The notes: generated from the letters alone by a model not told the origin. Shown: positions 37,597-45,971, counted from the first letter of the stretch. The stretch is 64,000 bases of DNA from Clostridioides difficile ATCC 9689 = DSM 1296 (GCF_001077535.1 NZ_CP011968.1:1798001-1862000); one strand, 5' to 3'. A program made the numbers and translations.

Positions 37597-37929
37597 ATGA
37601 GTATAGACTGTATATCAAATACAGATTTAAGTGAAACAGGATTTAGTTATACACTTTCACTGATTAGTGGTAAATATAAGATGATAATTCTTTACTGTCT
37701 TGTAGAATTTGAAGTTGTAAGATATAATGCATTAAAACGTTATATAAATACTATCTCCTATAAAACTTTGAGTTTATCATTAAAAGAATTAGAAGCAGAT
37801 AACTTGATTATTCGTACTGAATATCCTCAAATACCTCCTAAGGTAGAATATAGTCTATCAGAAAGGGGAAAATCTCTGATTCCAATTTTAGATGCAATGT
37901 GTGAGTGGGGAGAGAGGAATAGACCTTAA
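37597..37929 (+). CDS. HxlR-family transcriptional regulator
   Basis: Winged-helix regulator of 110 residues. LSLISGKYKMIILYCL is the HxlR signature helix, YNALKRYINTISYKTLSLSLKELEAD the DNA-binding region, and VEYSLSERGKSLIPILDAMCEWG the wing and dimer helix. It has a single Cys near the N-terminus (about residue 5) and others in the body that could sense redox or aldehyde stress. It is divergent from the iron-sulfur flavoprotein gene, which it probably controls. The 264-base intergenic region contains the inverted repeat AAATAGGATT (37393) / AATCCTATTT (37445). Confidence 0.92.
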   Translation: MSIDCISNTDLSETGFSYTLSLISGKYKMIILYCLVEFEVVRYNALKRYINTISYKTLSLSLKELEADNLIIRTEYPQIPPKVEYSLSERGKSLIPILDAMCEWGERNRP

Positions 37930-37950
37930 TTTTGTATCTGTAGATACCAT

Positions 37951-37996
37951 AAAAAGACTGTGAGTAAAATTGTTTGAATAATCTACTCACAGTCTA
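37951..37996. terminator. Bidirectional terminator between HxlR gene and pcp
   Basis: AGACTGTGAGTA (37955-37966) / TACTCACAGTCT (37984-37995) perfect 12-bp stem between converging genes. Confidence 0.7.
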
Positions 37997-38048
37997 TATT
38001 TAAATTAATAGTTAGTATTTTTAATTTATAAAAATACTAAAAAATTTA

Positions 38049-38690
38049 TTATGAAATTTCACCACCAATTTCTTTTACATCTTCTTTATATATAATACAA
38101 GCTTCTATAGCTAATTCTAAGCCTTTTACTATTTCTTCTAAAGACATGAATGGTGTATTTTTTTTATCTATTACTTGTGAAGTTGTATATGGGATGTGTA
38201 TAAATCCACCCCTTATATTAGGATATTTCTTGTCTATCATATAAAGAATTCCATACATCACATGATTGCAAACAAATGTTCCTGCAGTGTTTGAAACACT
38301 AGCTGGAATTTTATTTTCATTCATATGTTTTACCATAGCTTTTACAGGCAATTTTGAAAAATATGCAGGTTCACCATCTTCTTTTATAATAGTATCTATA
38401 ACCTGGTTACCCTCATTATCTTTTATTCTAAAATCATCTATATTTATAGCAACTCTCTCAGGTGTAATGTCAAATCTACCTCCAGCTTGTCCAACTGATA
38501 TTACTATATCTGGATTGTGCTCTTGAATAGCTTTATCTATAGCTTCAACAGATTTTGTCATAACTGTTGGTATAGTTATCTTTATGATTTCTGCACCGTT
38601 TATATTATTATTGACCCTTTCAACTGCTTCTTGAGCTGGGTTTATTGGTTCTCCGCCAAATGGGTCAAATCCTGTTAACAAAATTTTCAT
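38049..38690 (-). CDS. pcp: Pyrrolidone-carboxylate peptidase
   Basis: Cysteine peptidase (C15 family) that removes N-terminal pyroglutamate from peptides; cytoplasmic. 213 residues, family length. The catalytic triad is visible as Glu78 in [11 protein letters not shown], Cys141 in [11 protein letters not shown] and His165 in [26 protein letters not shown] at the start is the family hallmark. It is the last gene of an operon with DUF979 and DUF969 genes, 20 bases behind the former. Confidence 0.97.
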   Translation of the reverse strand: MKILLTGFDPFGGEPINPAQEAVERVNNNINGAEIIKITIPTVMTKSVEAIDKAIQEHNPDIVISVGQAGGRFDITPERVAINIDDFRIKDNEGNQVIDTIIKEDGEPAYFSKLPVKAMVKHMNENKIPASVSNTAGTFVCNHVMYGILYMIDKKYPNIRGGFIHIPYTTSQVIDKKNTPFMSLEEIVKGLELAIEACIIYKEDVKEIGGEIS

Positions 38691-38710
38691 TATTTTACCT
38701 CCTAATTATA

Positions 38711-39643
38711 TTAAAATCCTAAAAAGTACATTACTAATATGTGGGCTATAATTAATACCAAAGCAACTGGAGCTTGATATTTTATAACAATATAATCATT
38801 TTTACATTCTAGCAAGGCTGCTGGAACTATATTAAAATTAGCAGCCATTGGAGTAAGTAGAGTTCCACAATATCCTGCTGTTAATGCTAATGCTCCAATT
38901 ATAGCAGGATTTCCACCTTGAGACAATACAAAAGGAATACCAATTCCTGCCGTTATGACTGAAAATGCGGCAAATGCATTTCCCATTATCATGGTAAATA
39001 TAACCATACCTAATACATAAGCTATAACACCAAATAATCTGCTATCAGCAGGGACTACACCAGATATCATGGTTGAAATAACTTCACCGACTCCGGCTTG
39101 AGTAAATAAAGCTCCCAATGCAACTAAAAGTTGTGGTAACATACTAGCAGGTCCCATTTGTTGAAGTAATCTTGAGCCATCTTGAACTGATGTAGCAGGT
39201 TTTGCCTTAGTTATTATAAGGGCTGATATTAATGCAATTATTGAACCCACACCTATTGCAAATTGAGAAGAATTATCAAAATTAGAAAGGCTCATAGCTA
39301 CTACTACTGCAGCAAATGCTAATATTAATGATGGTATAAATATTTTATTTTTAAGTTTGTCTGCTTGTTCTTTTCCAAAATTTTCATCTGGTTCTTCATA
39401 CTTTGCAAATACAACTTGTTTAGAAAGTGTTAATAAACTAGATAATATTAATATTATTCCTATTATATTGGCTGGAATCAATCTACCAAATATGAATGGC
39501 AATGATATAAGTATCCAAAATAATGATGTACCATATTTCTTATTGTTATTTATGGTAGTAAAAGACTTATATGCTATAACAATCATTAAAAATCCCATTA
39601 GTGCGTAAAAGATTTCTAATGATATGTTTATAAAATTTTGCAT
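38711..39643 (-). CDS. DUF979 integral membrane protein
   Basis: Polytopic membrane protein of 310 residues with about nine helices; recognised as DUF979 from its consistent company with DUF969 and pcp and from segments such as GPASMLPQLLVALGALFTQA and ALTAGYCGTLLTPMAANFNI. The last carries the GYCGTLLTPMAANF signature of transporter-like proteins. With DUF969 (21 bases upstream) it probably forms one permease. Pairing with a pyroglutamyl peptidase suggests the cargo is pyroglutamate, pyroglutamyl peptides or the released amino acid. No activity is established as far as I know. Confidence 0.88.
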   Translation of the reverse strand: MQNFINISLEIFYALMGFLMIVIAYKSFTTINNNKKYGTSLFWILISLPFIFGRLIPANIIGIILILSSLLTLSKQVVFAKYEEPDENFGKEQADKLKNKIFIPSLILAFAAVVVAMSLSNFDNSSQFAIGVGSIIALISALIITKAKPATSVQDGSRLLQQMGPASMLPQLLVALGALFTQAGVGEVISTMISGVVPADSRLFGVIAYVLGMVIFTMIMGNAFAAFSVITAGIGIPFVLSQGGNPAIIGALALTAGYCGTLLTPMAANFNIVPAALLECKNDYIVIKYQAPVALVLIIAHILVMYFLGF

Positions 39644-39664
39644 TTTTATTCCTCCTAAATAAAA

Positions 39665-40330
39665 CTATTTTTTATGACTTTTGTTTAATTTTTTATCATA
39701 TAAGGTAAACTGGATTGTAGCCACTACAAGTGCTATTACTGCCATAATAGTACTAGCCTTTACAATATTAAGTCCAGTTACATTGTATCCAAATTGAGTC
39801 AGAGTAGATGCTATAAGTAATACTCCACTACTACCTGCAAATAAGTTTTGACCATAAAAATTTCCATAGTTTTCTGATGCAGCAGATAATGCCTTTATGG
39901 CTTCTTCATCCGATTCTTTTAGTTCATCACTATTACTTAAACCAGCAGCTTGTGCCATAGGATTAACAAGTGGTCTTACAAATTGAGGATGTCCACTCAT
40001 TCTTATTGATAGAGCACCAGCTATTTGTCTAGCTATCATGTATATAGTAAGTACTTTTCCTGTTGTAAGTCTTTTTAATTTTTCTATTAAAGAAACAGCT
40101 CTTTGTTTTAAACCATATCTTTCTAATACACCGATTACTGGCAATGTTAATATGAATAATGATACACCTCTGTTTGAGACAAAAGAATCTCCTAAAATTG
40201 TAAAAATTTGATTAAAATCTAATCCTGCAACAATTCCTGTTGCCACTCCTGCTAATAATACAGTAAATAGTGTGTCAATTTTAAGTATAAATCCAATTAC
40301 AACTATCAATATACCGATTAGTTTTATCAT
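39665..40330 (-). CDS. DUF969 integral membrane protein
   Basis: Polytopic membrane protein of about 221 residues with five or six helices, first gene of the DUF969-DUF979-pcp operon. RMSGHPQFVRPLVNPMAQAA and ENYGNFYGQNLFAGSSGVLL are conserved-looking core segments. The start at 40330 (MIKLIGIL) is chosen because AAGGAG lies 9 bases upstream; an ATG six codons earlier overlaps that site. It is presumed to form a two-component permease with DUF979. Confidence 0.87.
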   Translation of the reverse strand: MIKLIGILIVVIGFILKIDTLFTVLLAGVATGIVAGLDFNQIFTILGDSFVSNRGVSLFILTLPVIGVLERYGLKQRAVSLIEKLKRLTTGKVLTIYMIARQIAGALSIRMSGHPQFVRPLVNPMAQAAGLSNSDELKESDEEAIKALSAASENYGNFYGQNLFAGSSGVLLIASTLTQFGYNVTGLNIVKASTIMAVIALVVATIQFTLYDKKLNKSHKK

Positions 40331-40348
40331 AAATTGTTCTCCTTCCAT

Positions 40349-40683
40349 TTCTATATGTTTTAATTTAAATTTATTTAATGGATAAAGTTAAACTCTTTTT
40401 ATAGTATTTGCGTTAATAGGACTATTATTATAAAATTTAATAAAAAATAGGGAAGATGTTTTTAAGTATCAAAGTAAATAATGGTTGTGTATAGGAATTT
40501 GAATAACAAAGATTATATTTTAAGCTAATATGAATTGATTTTGTAAGTCTATAGTTTAAGTATATGTCAATATTTGAAATAGGTTTTAAATTAGATATTA
40601 TATTATAAAAAGAGAATGTGCCAAACATAGAGACAAGTGTATTTTTCACTTTTGAAATGATAAAAATATATTTGATTTCATAC
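40349..40683. other. Non-coding stretch before the DUF969 operon
   Basis: It holds the presumed promoter of the DUF969 operon. A 111-codon minus-strand frame (40437-40772) runs through the terminator at 40684-40733, lacks a ribosome site and is rejected as a gene. Confidence 0.5.
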
Positions 40684-40733
40684 AAAAAGAGAGTGTCTAA
40701 TGAATTTTTTAGTTCATTAGACACTCTCTTTTT
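40684..40733. terminator. Strong bidirectional terminator
   Basis: Perfect 16-bp stem GAGAGTGTCTAATGAA / TTCATTAGACACTCTC with flanking A5 and T5 tracts. It ends the TetR/FMN-binding/flavodoxin operon on the minus strand. Confidence 0.85.
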
Positions 40734-40876
40734 GTTATGATTAATAAAGCATATATTAAGTGCTAGTTTCATTAGATTTCACTAAGAAAAATAAAATTTT
40801 GATAAAGTTTAAAGACTATTTTGAGCAATATTACTTATAAATAAAAGAATTTATCATAGAGATAATTAGTTTTATT

Positions 40877-41353
40877 TTAGCTATTAAGATTTATTAAAAA
40901 ATTATCTATATTATCCTGTGATATTCTAAAACTGTCATAATTACCTTTTGAAACAGCCTTCATAATAAGTTTATCTAAAAATTTCATTTTTTCTAATCGA
41001 GCTTCACTACCAAAAATTCCAATAGCATTTGCACTTTCTAATAAGGATGATGGAAAATTTGATTTTAAATATTTATCTGCTTGTTCAGAAAAGCCACAGC
41101 AAAGGAAAATGCCAACTTGTTTTTTGTTTAATAACTCTACATTATCATTACATAGCACTTGTATTTTTTTTGAAACTGAACCAACATATATAGAACTTCC
41201 AATAATAATTTTATCAAATTTTGATAACTCAATTTTATTATTATTATTATTAATATCAACAATAGTGACATTATCTGATAGTTTATTTTTTAGTATATTT
41301 GCACAGTCTTTTGTACAACCATATTTACTTGAATATATAATAATAGTATTCAT
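40877..41353 (-). CDS. Flavodoxin-domain protein
   Basis: 158 residues with the flavodoxin fold: IIIYSSKYGCTKDCANIL at the start is the FMN-phosphate loop and KIIIGSSIYVGSVSKKIQ the second flavin loop. The sequence FLCCGFSEQADKYLKSNFP resembles HemG/menaquinone-dependent protoporphyrinogen oxidase-like flavodoxins. It is probably a small FMN redox carrier. It is last in an operon behind a TetR regulator and a membrane FMN-binding protein, 2 bases from the latter, so the pair may pass electrons to each other across the membrane face. Confidence 0.88.
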   Translation of the reverse strand: MNTIIIYSSKYGCTKDCANILKNKLSDNVTIVDINNNNNKIELSKFDKIIIGSSIYVGSVSKKIQVLCNDNVELLNKKQVGIFLCCGFSEQADKYLKSNFPSSLLESANAIGIFGSEARLEKMKFLDKLIMKAVSKGNYDSFRISQDNIDNFLINLNS

Positions 41354-41355
41354 AA

Positions 41356-41760
41356 TTATTCTCCCTTTCTTAAAGCATTTTCTACAGCTTTTCGTATAGT
41401 ATTACTGCTATAAGTTGCAGAAGTTATAGCATCCACATCTAAAGACTGTTGTTTAATAATACTTGTTGTAATTTTTTCAGCAGGTTTACCTAAAAGATGG
41501 TCGTGTTTTAAGATATTAATATTTTGGATTTTACCATTATTAACTTCAACAGACACAGTAGCTTTTACCAAGTTATTATCAGCACCTCCAGTATAAATGC
41601 CATTTTTAACATTATTAATATCTATATCTTTTACTACCAAGTTTTCCGGCTTTAAGTTGCTTACAATTACAATAATAATGCATATAAATACAAAGAATAG
41701 AGCAATAGATATTCTTACATATTTTTTCTTTTTATTAGTAGCCTTGTTGCGAATTTTCAT
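41356..41760 (-). CDS. Membrane-anchored FMN-binding-domain protein
   Basis: 134 residues: a lysine-rich N-terminus and one membrane helix (about 16-36), then an FMN-binding domain outside the cell with NGIYTGGADNNLVKATVSVE and the site DAITSATYSS, equivalent to the S(G)AT motif where ApbE-type transferases attach FMN to Thr. This is the build of extracytosolic flavin carriers used in electron transfer. The start overlaps the end of the TetR gene by 26 bases, with a good GGGAGG inside it. No apbE is nearby. Confidence 0.88.
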   Translation of the reverse strand: MKIRNKATNKKKKYVRISIALFFVFICIIIVIVSNLKPENLVVKDIDINNVKNGIYTGGADNNLVKATVSVEVNNGKIQNINILKHDHLLGKPAEKITTSIIKQQSLDVDAITSATYSSNTIRKAVENALRKGE

Positions 41761-42364
41761 TGTAAAGTCCTCCCACTAAAATATCTAAGAAATTTTCTAT
41801 AAGTTGAGAAAAATTATGTAAAGAATATAGTTTATTTTCAACAACACATAAAACGAATCCTAACAATGCACTTATAAGCATCCATGAGCTTTTATCTATA
41901 TTTTTTTTGAATATTCCTTGTTCAATTCCAATGGAAAGGAATTTATCAAGCATTTTTATACCATTATTGCTAGGCGTATTGTTTGTATTTTCAGATGCAA
42001 ATATAATATTCATTCTACTATGCATGATAGATTTTGCCATCTCTGGTTCACTAGAAAGAGTTTTTATAAAGCTAGTCATAATTTCTATGATTTGTTTATC
42101 TATTGGTAGTGATGAGCAATTATTCATAATGTCAATGGCATTACTTTCTACTGTGTTATAAAGTTTATTGGTCATATCGCTGATAATTTCTGCTTTGTCT
42201 TTGTAGTAAAGATAAATTGTAGTTGGAGAATATTCTATTTTTGTAGCAATTTTTCTTATTGATAAATTTTCATATCCATGTTGGTTTATAATTTCGATGC
42301 TAGCATCCATAATCTTTTTCTTCATTTCTTCTTTTTCATTTTTACGTCTTTCTTTGATACTCAT
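41735..42364 (-). CDS. TetR-family transcriptional regulator
   Basis: 209 residues: N-terminal TetR helix-turn-helix with IMDASIEIINQHGYENLSIR then KIATKIEYSPTTIYLYYKDK, followed by an all-helical ligand-binding and dimer domain. First gene of the operon with the FMN-binding protein and flavodoxin; the operator-like repeats directly upstream suggest it represses its own operon. Its inducer is unknown. The start at 42364 is preceded by AGAGGTAATTAT. Confidence 0.93.
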   Translation of the reverse strand: MSIKERRKNEKEEMKKKIMDASIEIINQHGYENLSIRKIATKIEYSPTTIYLYYKDKAEIISDMTNKLYNTVESNAIDIMNNCSSLPIDKQIIEIMTSFIKTLSSEPEMAKSIMHSRMNIIFASENTNNTPSNNGIKMLDKFLSIGIEQGIFKKNIDKSSWMLISALLGFVLCVVENKLYSLHNFSQLIENFLDILVGGLYNENSQQGY

Positions 42365-42379
42365 ATAATTACCTCTTTG

Positions 42380-42409
42380 CTTAACGGTGTTAAGTTAATT
42401 TACACTGTT
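42380..42409. promoter_or_regulatory. Candidate TetR operator
   Basis: Two overlapping symmetric elements 16-45 bases before the TetR gene: CTTAAC-GGT-GTTAAG (42380-42394, perfect) and AACGGTGT (42383-42390) / ACACTGTT (42402-42409, one mismatch). Size and position fit autoregulation by the TetR protein. Confidence 0.6.
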
Positions 42410-42732
42410 ATTGTATAATTTAATTTTAATACTGTCAATAAATTATTAAATAATATAAGTTAATATATTTTTATGGATAATAAATTAATGTTATTAATTG
42501 TAATATTTAAGATATTATTGTATAATAATAATCGGTTTAAATGCGCCACATCTTATTAAAGTTGGTTCATAATTCTAAATAAACTTTAATAAGATACACT
42601 AAAATATAATAAATTCTTTTATGCTATAAAATTTATTTTATAGCTATTAAATCAGATGTTTAAAAATTTTTTAACGGTCTATAGTTTTTAAGAGTCTATA
42701 GTAAGTAGACTAAAAATATGATTTTACATCTG
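42410..42732. other. Intergenic stretch upstream of the preQ1 riboswitch
   Basis: About 320 bases without a gene. It holds a perfect 14-bp inverted repeat ATCTTATTAAAGTT (42550) / AACTTTAATAAGAT (42582) with an 18-base spacer, and a doubled GTCTATAGT (42677 and 42694), the second inside AGTCTA / TAGACT. The promoter of the queuine operon must lie here. Confidence 0.5.
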
Positions 42733-42771
42733 TACTTGTTCGAGAACTCCAAGTATAAAAAACTAAGGAAT
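42733..42771 (+). promoter_or_regulatory. PreQ1-I riboswitch
   Basis: A short stem ACTTG / CAAGT (42734-42738, 42750-42754) encloses the loop TTCGAGAACTC and is followed by the diagnostic A-rich tail ATAAAAAACTAAGGA. This is the compact H-type pseudoknot of the class I preQ1 aptamer. It precedes the queKTL-type operon. Downstream, ACACACCTTTTT / AAAAAAGATGTGT (about 42803-42835) may be the switching hairpin, and AGTTCTC (about 42837) can pair with GAGAACT of the aptamer loop. Confidence 0.9.
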
Positions 42772-42872
42772 TATATAGTGGCAGTATATAATTAATACCC
42801 TTAGACACACCTTTTTGAAAGTGGAAAAAAGATGTGTAGTTCTCCTCGACCACAAATCAAGGAGGATAAAAA

Positions 42873-43841
42873 ATGGAAAAGAGAAAAGTAATAATTGATT
42901 GTGACCCAGGAATTGATGATTCTTTGGCAATTCTTCTGGCTTTAAACTCACCAGAGCTAGAAGTGATTGGAATTACCACATGTTGTGGAAATGTTCCAGC
43001 AAATATAGGTGCAGAAAATGCACTAAAAACACTTCAAATGTGTTCTTCACTAAATATTCCAGTATATATAGGAGAAGAAGCACCACTAAAAAGAAAACTT
43101 GTAACAGCTCAAGATACACATGGAGAAGATGGTATTGGAGAAAACTTTTATCAAAAGGTTGTGGGAGCTAAAGCAAAAAATGGAGCAGTGGATTTTATAA
43201 TAAATACTTTACATAATCATGAAAAAGTATCAATAATAGCACTTGCACCACTTACAAACATAGCTAAAGCACTTATTAAAGATAAGAAAGCATTTGAAAA
43301 TCTCGATGAGTTTATATCTATGGGAGGAGCATTTAGGATTCATGGAAATTGCTCTCCAGTAGCAGAGTTTAATTATTGGGTAGACCCACATGGAGCAGAT
43401 TATGTTTACAAGAATTTATCTAAAAAAATCCACATGGTAGGTTTAGATGTAACTAGAAAAATTGTACTTACTCCTAATATTATTGAGTTTATAAATAGAC
43501 TTGATAAGAAGATGGCAAAGTATATAACTGAAATAACTAGATTTTATATTGATTTCCATTGGGAACAGGAGGGAATAATTGGCTGTGTGATAAATGACCC
43601 TCTAGCAGTAGCATACTTTATAGATAGAAGTATATGTAAAGGATTTGAATCATATGTAGAAGTTGTAGAAGATGGAATAGCTATGGGTCAGTCTATAGTG
43701 GATTCTTTCAATTTCTATAAAAAAAATCCTAATGCAATTGTTCTAAATGAAGTTGATGAGAAGAAATTTATGTACATGTTTTTAAAGAGGCTTTTTAAAG
43801 GTTATGAAGACATTATAGACTCTGTGGAAGGAGTGATATAG
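42873..43841 (+). CDS. queK: Nucleoside hydrolase, queuosine-type (queuine salvage)
   Basis: Inosine-uridine-type nucleoside hydrolase of 322 residues. KVIIDCDPGIDDSLAILLAL at the N-terminus has the calcium-binding DxDxxxDD cluster, and ALAPLTNIAKAL and EFNYWVDPHGADYVYKNLSK are family segments. Placed under a preQ1 riboswitch with an ECF S component and the radical-SAM queuine lyase, it fits QueK, which cleaves queuosine to queuine for salvage. This assignment follows the pathway described for C. difficile and depends on context, since the sequence alone would say only nucleoside hydrolase. CAAGGAGG lies before the ATG. Confidence 0.88.
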   Translation: MEKRKVIIDCDPGIDDSLAILLALNSPELEVIGITTCCGNVPANIGAENALKTLQMCSSLNIPVYIGEEAPLKRKLVTAQDTHGEDGIGENFYQKVVGAKAKNGAVDFIINTLHNHEKVSIIALAPLTNIAKALIKDKKAFENLDEFISMGGAFRIHGNCSPVAEFNYWVDPHGADYVYKNLSKKIHMVGLDVTRKIVLTPNIIEFINRLDKKMAKYITEITRFYIDFHWEQEGIIGCVINDPLAVAYFIDRSICKGFESYVEVVEDGIAMGQSIVDSFNFYKKNPNAIVLNEVDEKKFMYMFLKRLFKGYEDIIDSVEGVI

Positions 43842-43842
43842 T

Positions 43843-44406
43843 GTGAAAAGAAAAATATGTGTAAAAACTATTACACTTATAGCTTTTGGTATTTCTATAA
43901 ATATAATAGGCGCTTTTATAGCTATGGGATTAAGATTACCTGTATACTTAGATTCAATAGGAACTATAATGATAGCTTCACTTTTAGGACCTAAATACGC
44001 TGTTGTTACAGGTGTGTTTGGAAGTTTAATAAGTGGAATTACGTTTGATGTGTATTCTCTCTATTTTGCACCAGTTCAAATATCAACCGGATTACTTGCT
44101 GGAATAGCATTTAAAAAGAATTTTTTAAGAGGTTTAAAAACTCCAATAGGAGTACTTTTATTTGCCATTCCAACATCTATAATAAGTTCAATAATTTCAG
44201 CATTTTTATTTGGAGGTATGACCTCTTCTGGTTCATCATATATAGTGCAAATCTTGAAAGTGTTAGGACTGGGAGATGTTTTTAGTGTGTTTGTAACCCA
44301 AGTATTTACTGATTATGGAGATAAGCTGTTAGCAGTTGTTTTAGTGAATTTAGGATTAAATGCAGTTCCAAAAACTTTAAAGGTATCATTGACTGGAGGA
44401 AAATAG
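43843..44406 (+). CDS. queT: ECF transporter S component for queuosine/queuine
   Basis: Membrane substrate-binding (S) subunit of an energy-coupling-factor importer, 187 residues with about six helices. AMGLRLPVYLDSIGTIMIAS and GPKYAVVTGVFGSLISG are typical S-component segments. It has no ATPase of its own and would use the shared EcfAAT module encoded elsewhere. It starts with GTG, 1 base after the queK stop, with AAGGAG upstream. The position between queK and queL under a preQ1 riboswitch indicates uptake of queuosine, queuine or a related deazapurine. Confidence 0.88.
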   Translation: MKRKICVKTITLIAFGISINIIGAFIAMGLRLPVYLDSIGTIMIASLLGPKYAVVTGVFGSLISGITFDVYSLYFAPVQISTGLLAGIAFKKNFLRGLKTPIGVLLFAIPTSIISSIISAFLFGGMTSSGSSYIVQILKVLGLGDVFSVFVTQVFTDYGDKLLAVVLVNLGLNAVPKTLKVSLTGGK

Positions 44407-44413
44407 ATAGAAA

Positions 44414-45103
44414 ATGGATAGATATAGTGAGATAACAAATAAAAATCAAAGAGAAATTGTTCTGCTTAAAGGATTTCCTTGTATATGGGGAAAGTGTTCT
44501 TTTTGTGATTATATAGATGATAATTCTAATTTAGAAGAAGAGATGAATAAATTAAATCTAAAGGTTTTAAAAAACGTAACTGGGAAATATGGAGTTCTTG
44601 AAGTCATAAATTCTGGAAGCTGTTTTGAATTACCTAAGGATACTTTAGAAAAAATAAAGTGTATTATAAAAGAGAAAAATATAAAAAAATTATTTTTAGA
44701 AAGTCATTGGTCTTACAAAAATAGGCTTAAGGAAATGAGAGAGTATTTTGAAATTCCTGTGGTATTTAAAATTGGAGTTGAAACCTTTGACAATGATTTT
44801 AGAAATAATATTTTAAATAAAAATGCAAATTTTAAGACTCCACAAGATGTAAAAGAATATTTTGATTCACCTTGTATTATGGTTGGAATAAAAGGACAAA
44901 CAAAAGAGATGATAGATAAAGATATAGAGATTATCCTAAATACTTTTGAAAAAGCGACAGTGAATGTTTTTATAAATAATTCTTCTAGTATAAAAAGAGA
45001 TGAAGAGTTAGTGAAATGGTTTGTTAGTAAGTATAAATTCTTGGATGAAAATCCAAATATAGAAGTTTTATACAATAATACAGACTTTGGTGTAGGAGAT
45101 TAG
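44414..45103 (+). CDS. queL: Radical SAM queuine lyase
   Basis: Radical S-adenosylmethionine enzyme of 229 residues. The cluster motif is GFPCIWGKCSFCDY with Cys23, 28 and 31 (CX4CX2C, not the usual CX3CX2C), which is distinctive for this group. NSGSCFELPKDT and the short length suggest a partial TIM barrel. In C. difficile the third gene of this operon releases the queuine precursor base preQ1 from queuine, supplying preQ1 for tRNA modification; the match in order and motif supports that. The gene starts 7 bases after queT and a strong terminator follows. Confidence 0.87.
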   Translation: MDRYSEITNKNQREIVLLKGFPCIWGKCSFCDYIDDNSNLEEEMNKLNLKVLKNVTGKYGVLEVINSGSCFELPKDTLEKIKCIIKEKNIKKLFLESHWSYKNRLKEMREYFEIPVVFKIGVETFDNDFRNNILNKNANFKTPQDVKEYFDSPCIMVGIKGQTKEMIDKDIEIILNTFEKATVNVFINNSSSIKRDEELVKWFVSKYKFLDENPNIEVLYNNTDFGVGD

Positions 45104-45149
45104 CATTAATTTAGTTTAAATTTAAAATTGAAAAGTTTCTTATGTTTTT

Positions 45150-45182
45150 GAAAAAGCTTCTAATAGTTAGAAGCTTTTTTTG
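45150..45182 (+). terminator. Terminator of the queuine salvage operon
   Basis: AAGCTTCTAA (45154-45163) / TTAGAAGCTT (45167-45176), 3-base loop, followed by TTTTTT. Confidence 0.92.
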
Positions 45183-45229
45183 TAGAGTTTTATGTTACAA
45201 TAAGAAAAAAGGAATTAAGGAGCAATTAA

Positions 45230-45958
45230 ATGATGTTTGATAGGGGAAAATGGAATAAATTGGATTATAATGAACTTTTAGAATATATGATGTCTATACA
45301 AGATATAAAATATAGAGATTTTAATAAAAAGCTTATACCTGGAACAGAAAATATAATAGGTATTAGAGTTCCTAATTTAAGAAAGTTATCAAAAGAAATA
45401 AGCCAAGGAAATTGGAAGAAATTTTTAGAAGTAGCAGAGGATACATACTATGAAGAAGTTAGGCTACAAGGTATGGTAATTGGCAATATAAATAGTAATT
45501 TTGAAGAAACTTTATACTATGTAAAAAGATTTATACCTAAAATCGATAATTGGTCAGTTTGCGATGGATTTTGTTCTGATTTAAAGTCTATGAAAAAATA
45601 TAAAGAAAATATGTATGATATACTTAAAAAATATGTTTATTCAAAGAATCCATGGGAAATTAGATTTGCATTAGTTATGTTTTTAATATATTATGTTGAT
45701 GATAAACATATTAAAGAAATATTTGAATACTGTAATAATATACAAAGTGAAGAATATTATGTTAAAATGGGTATGGCATGGTTGCTATCAATTTGTTTTA
45801 TTAAATGTGAAGAGGAAACTTTTCTCTATATAAAAAATAATAATTTAGATGATTTCACTTATAATAAAATGCTACAAAAAATAATTGAATCAAATAGAGT
45901 AGATTTAGAAAAGAAGAATATAATAAGAAGTATGAAAAGAAAGACAAGAAGATGTTGA
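45230..45958 (+). CDS. DNA alkylation repair (AlkD-like HEAT-repeat) protein
   Basis: 242 residues of tandem helices in the AlkD/DNA alkylation repair family, which recognises alkylated bases in DNA and excises them. IGIRVPNLRKLSKEISQGNW near the start is the family signature, and DNWSVCDGFCSDLK contains the Trp-x-x-Cys-Asp helix that lines the DNA groove (Asp is the key catalytic residue in AlkD). All positions look intact. AAGGAG lies before the start; the next gene follows after 13 bases, so the two may share a transcript. Confidence 0.9.
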   Translation: MMFDRGKWNKLDYNELLEYMMSIQDIKYRDFNKKLIPGTENIIGIRVPNLRKLSKEISQGNWKKFLEVAEDTYYEEVRLQGMVIGNINSNFEETLYYVKRFIPKIDNWSVCDGFCSDLKSMKKYKENMYDILKKYVYSKNPWEIRFALVMFLIYYVDDKHIKEIFEYCNNIQSEEYYVKMGMAWLLSICFIKCEEETFLYIKNNNLDDFTYNKMLQKIIESNRVDLEKKNIIRSMKRKTRRC

Positions 45959-45971
45959 CGGAGGAATATTA

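Noticed and set aside
40437-40772. 111-codon minus-strand frame
   Set aside because: It spans a perfect 16-bp terminator, has no ribosome site and shows no family features.
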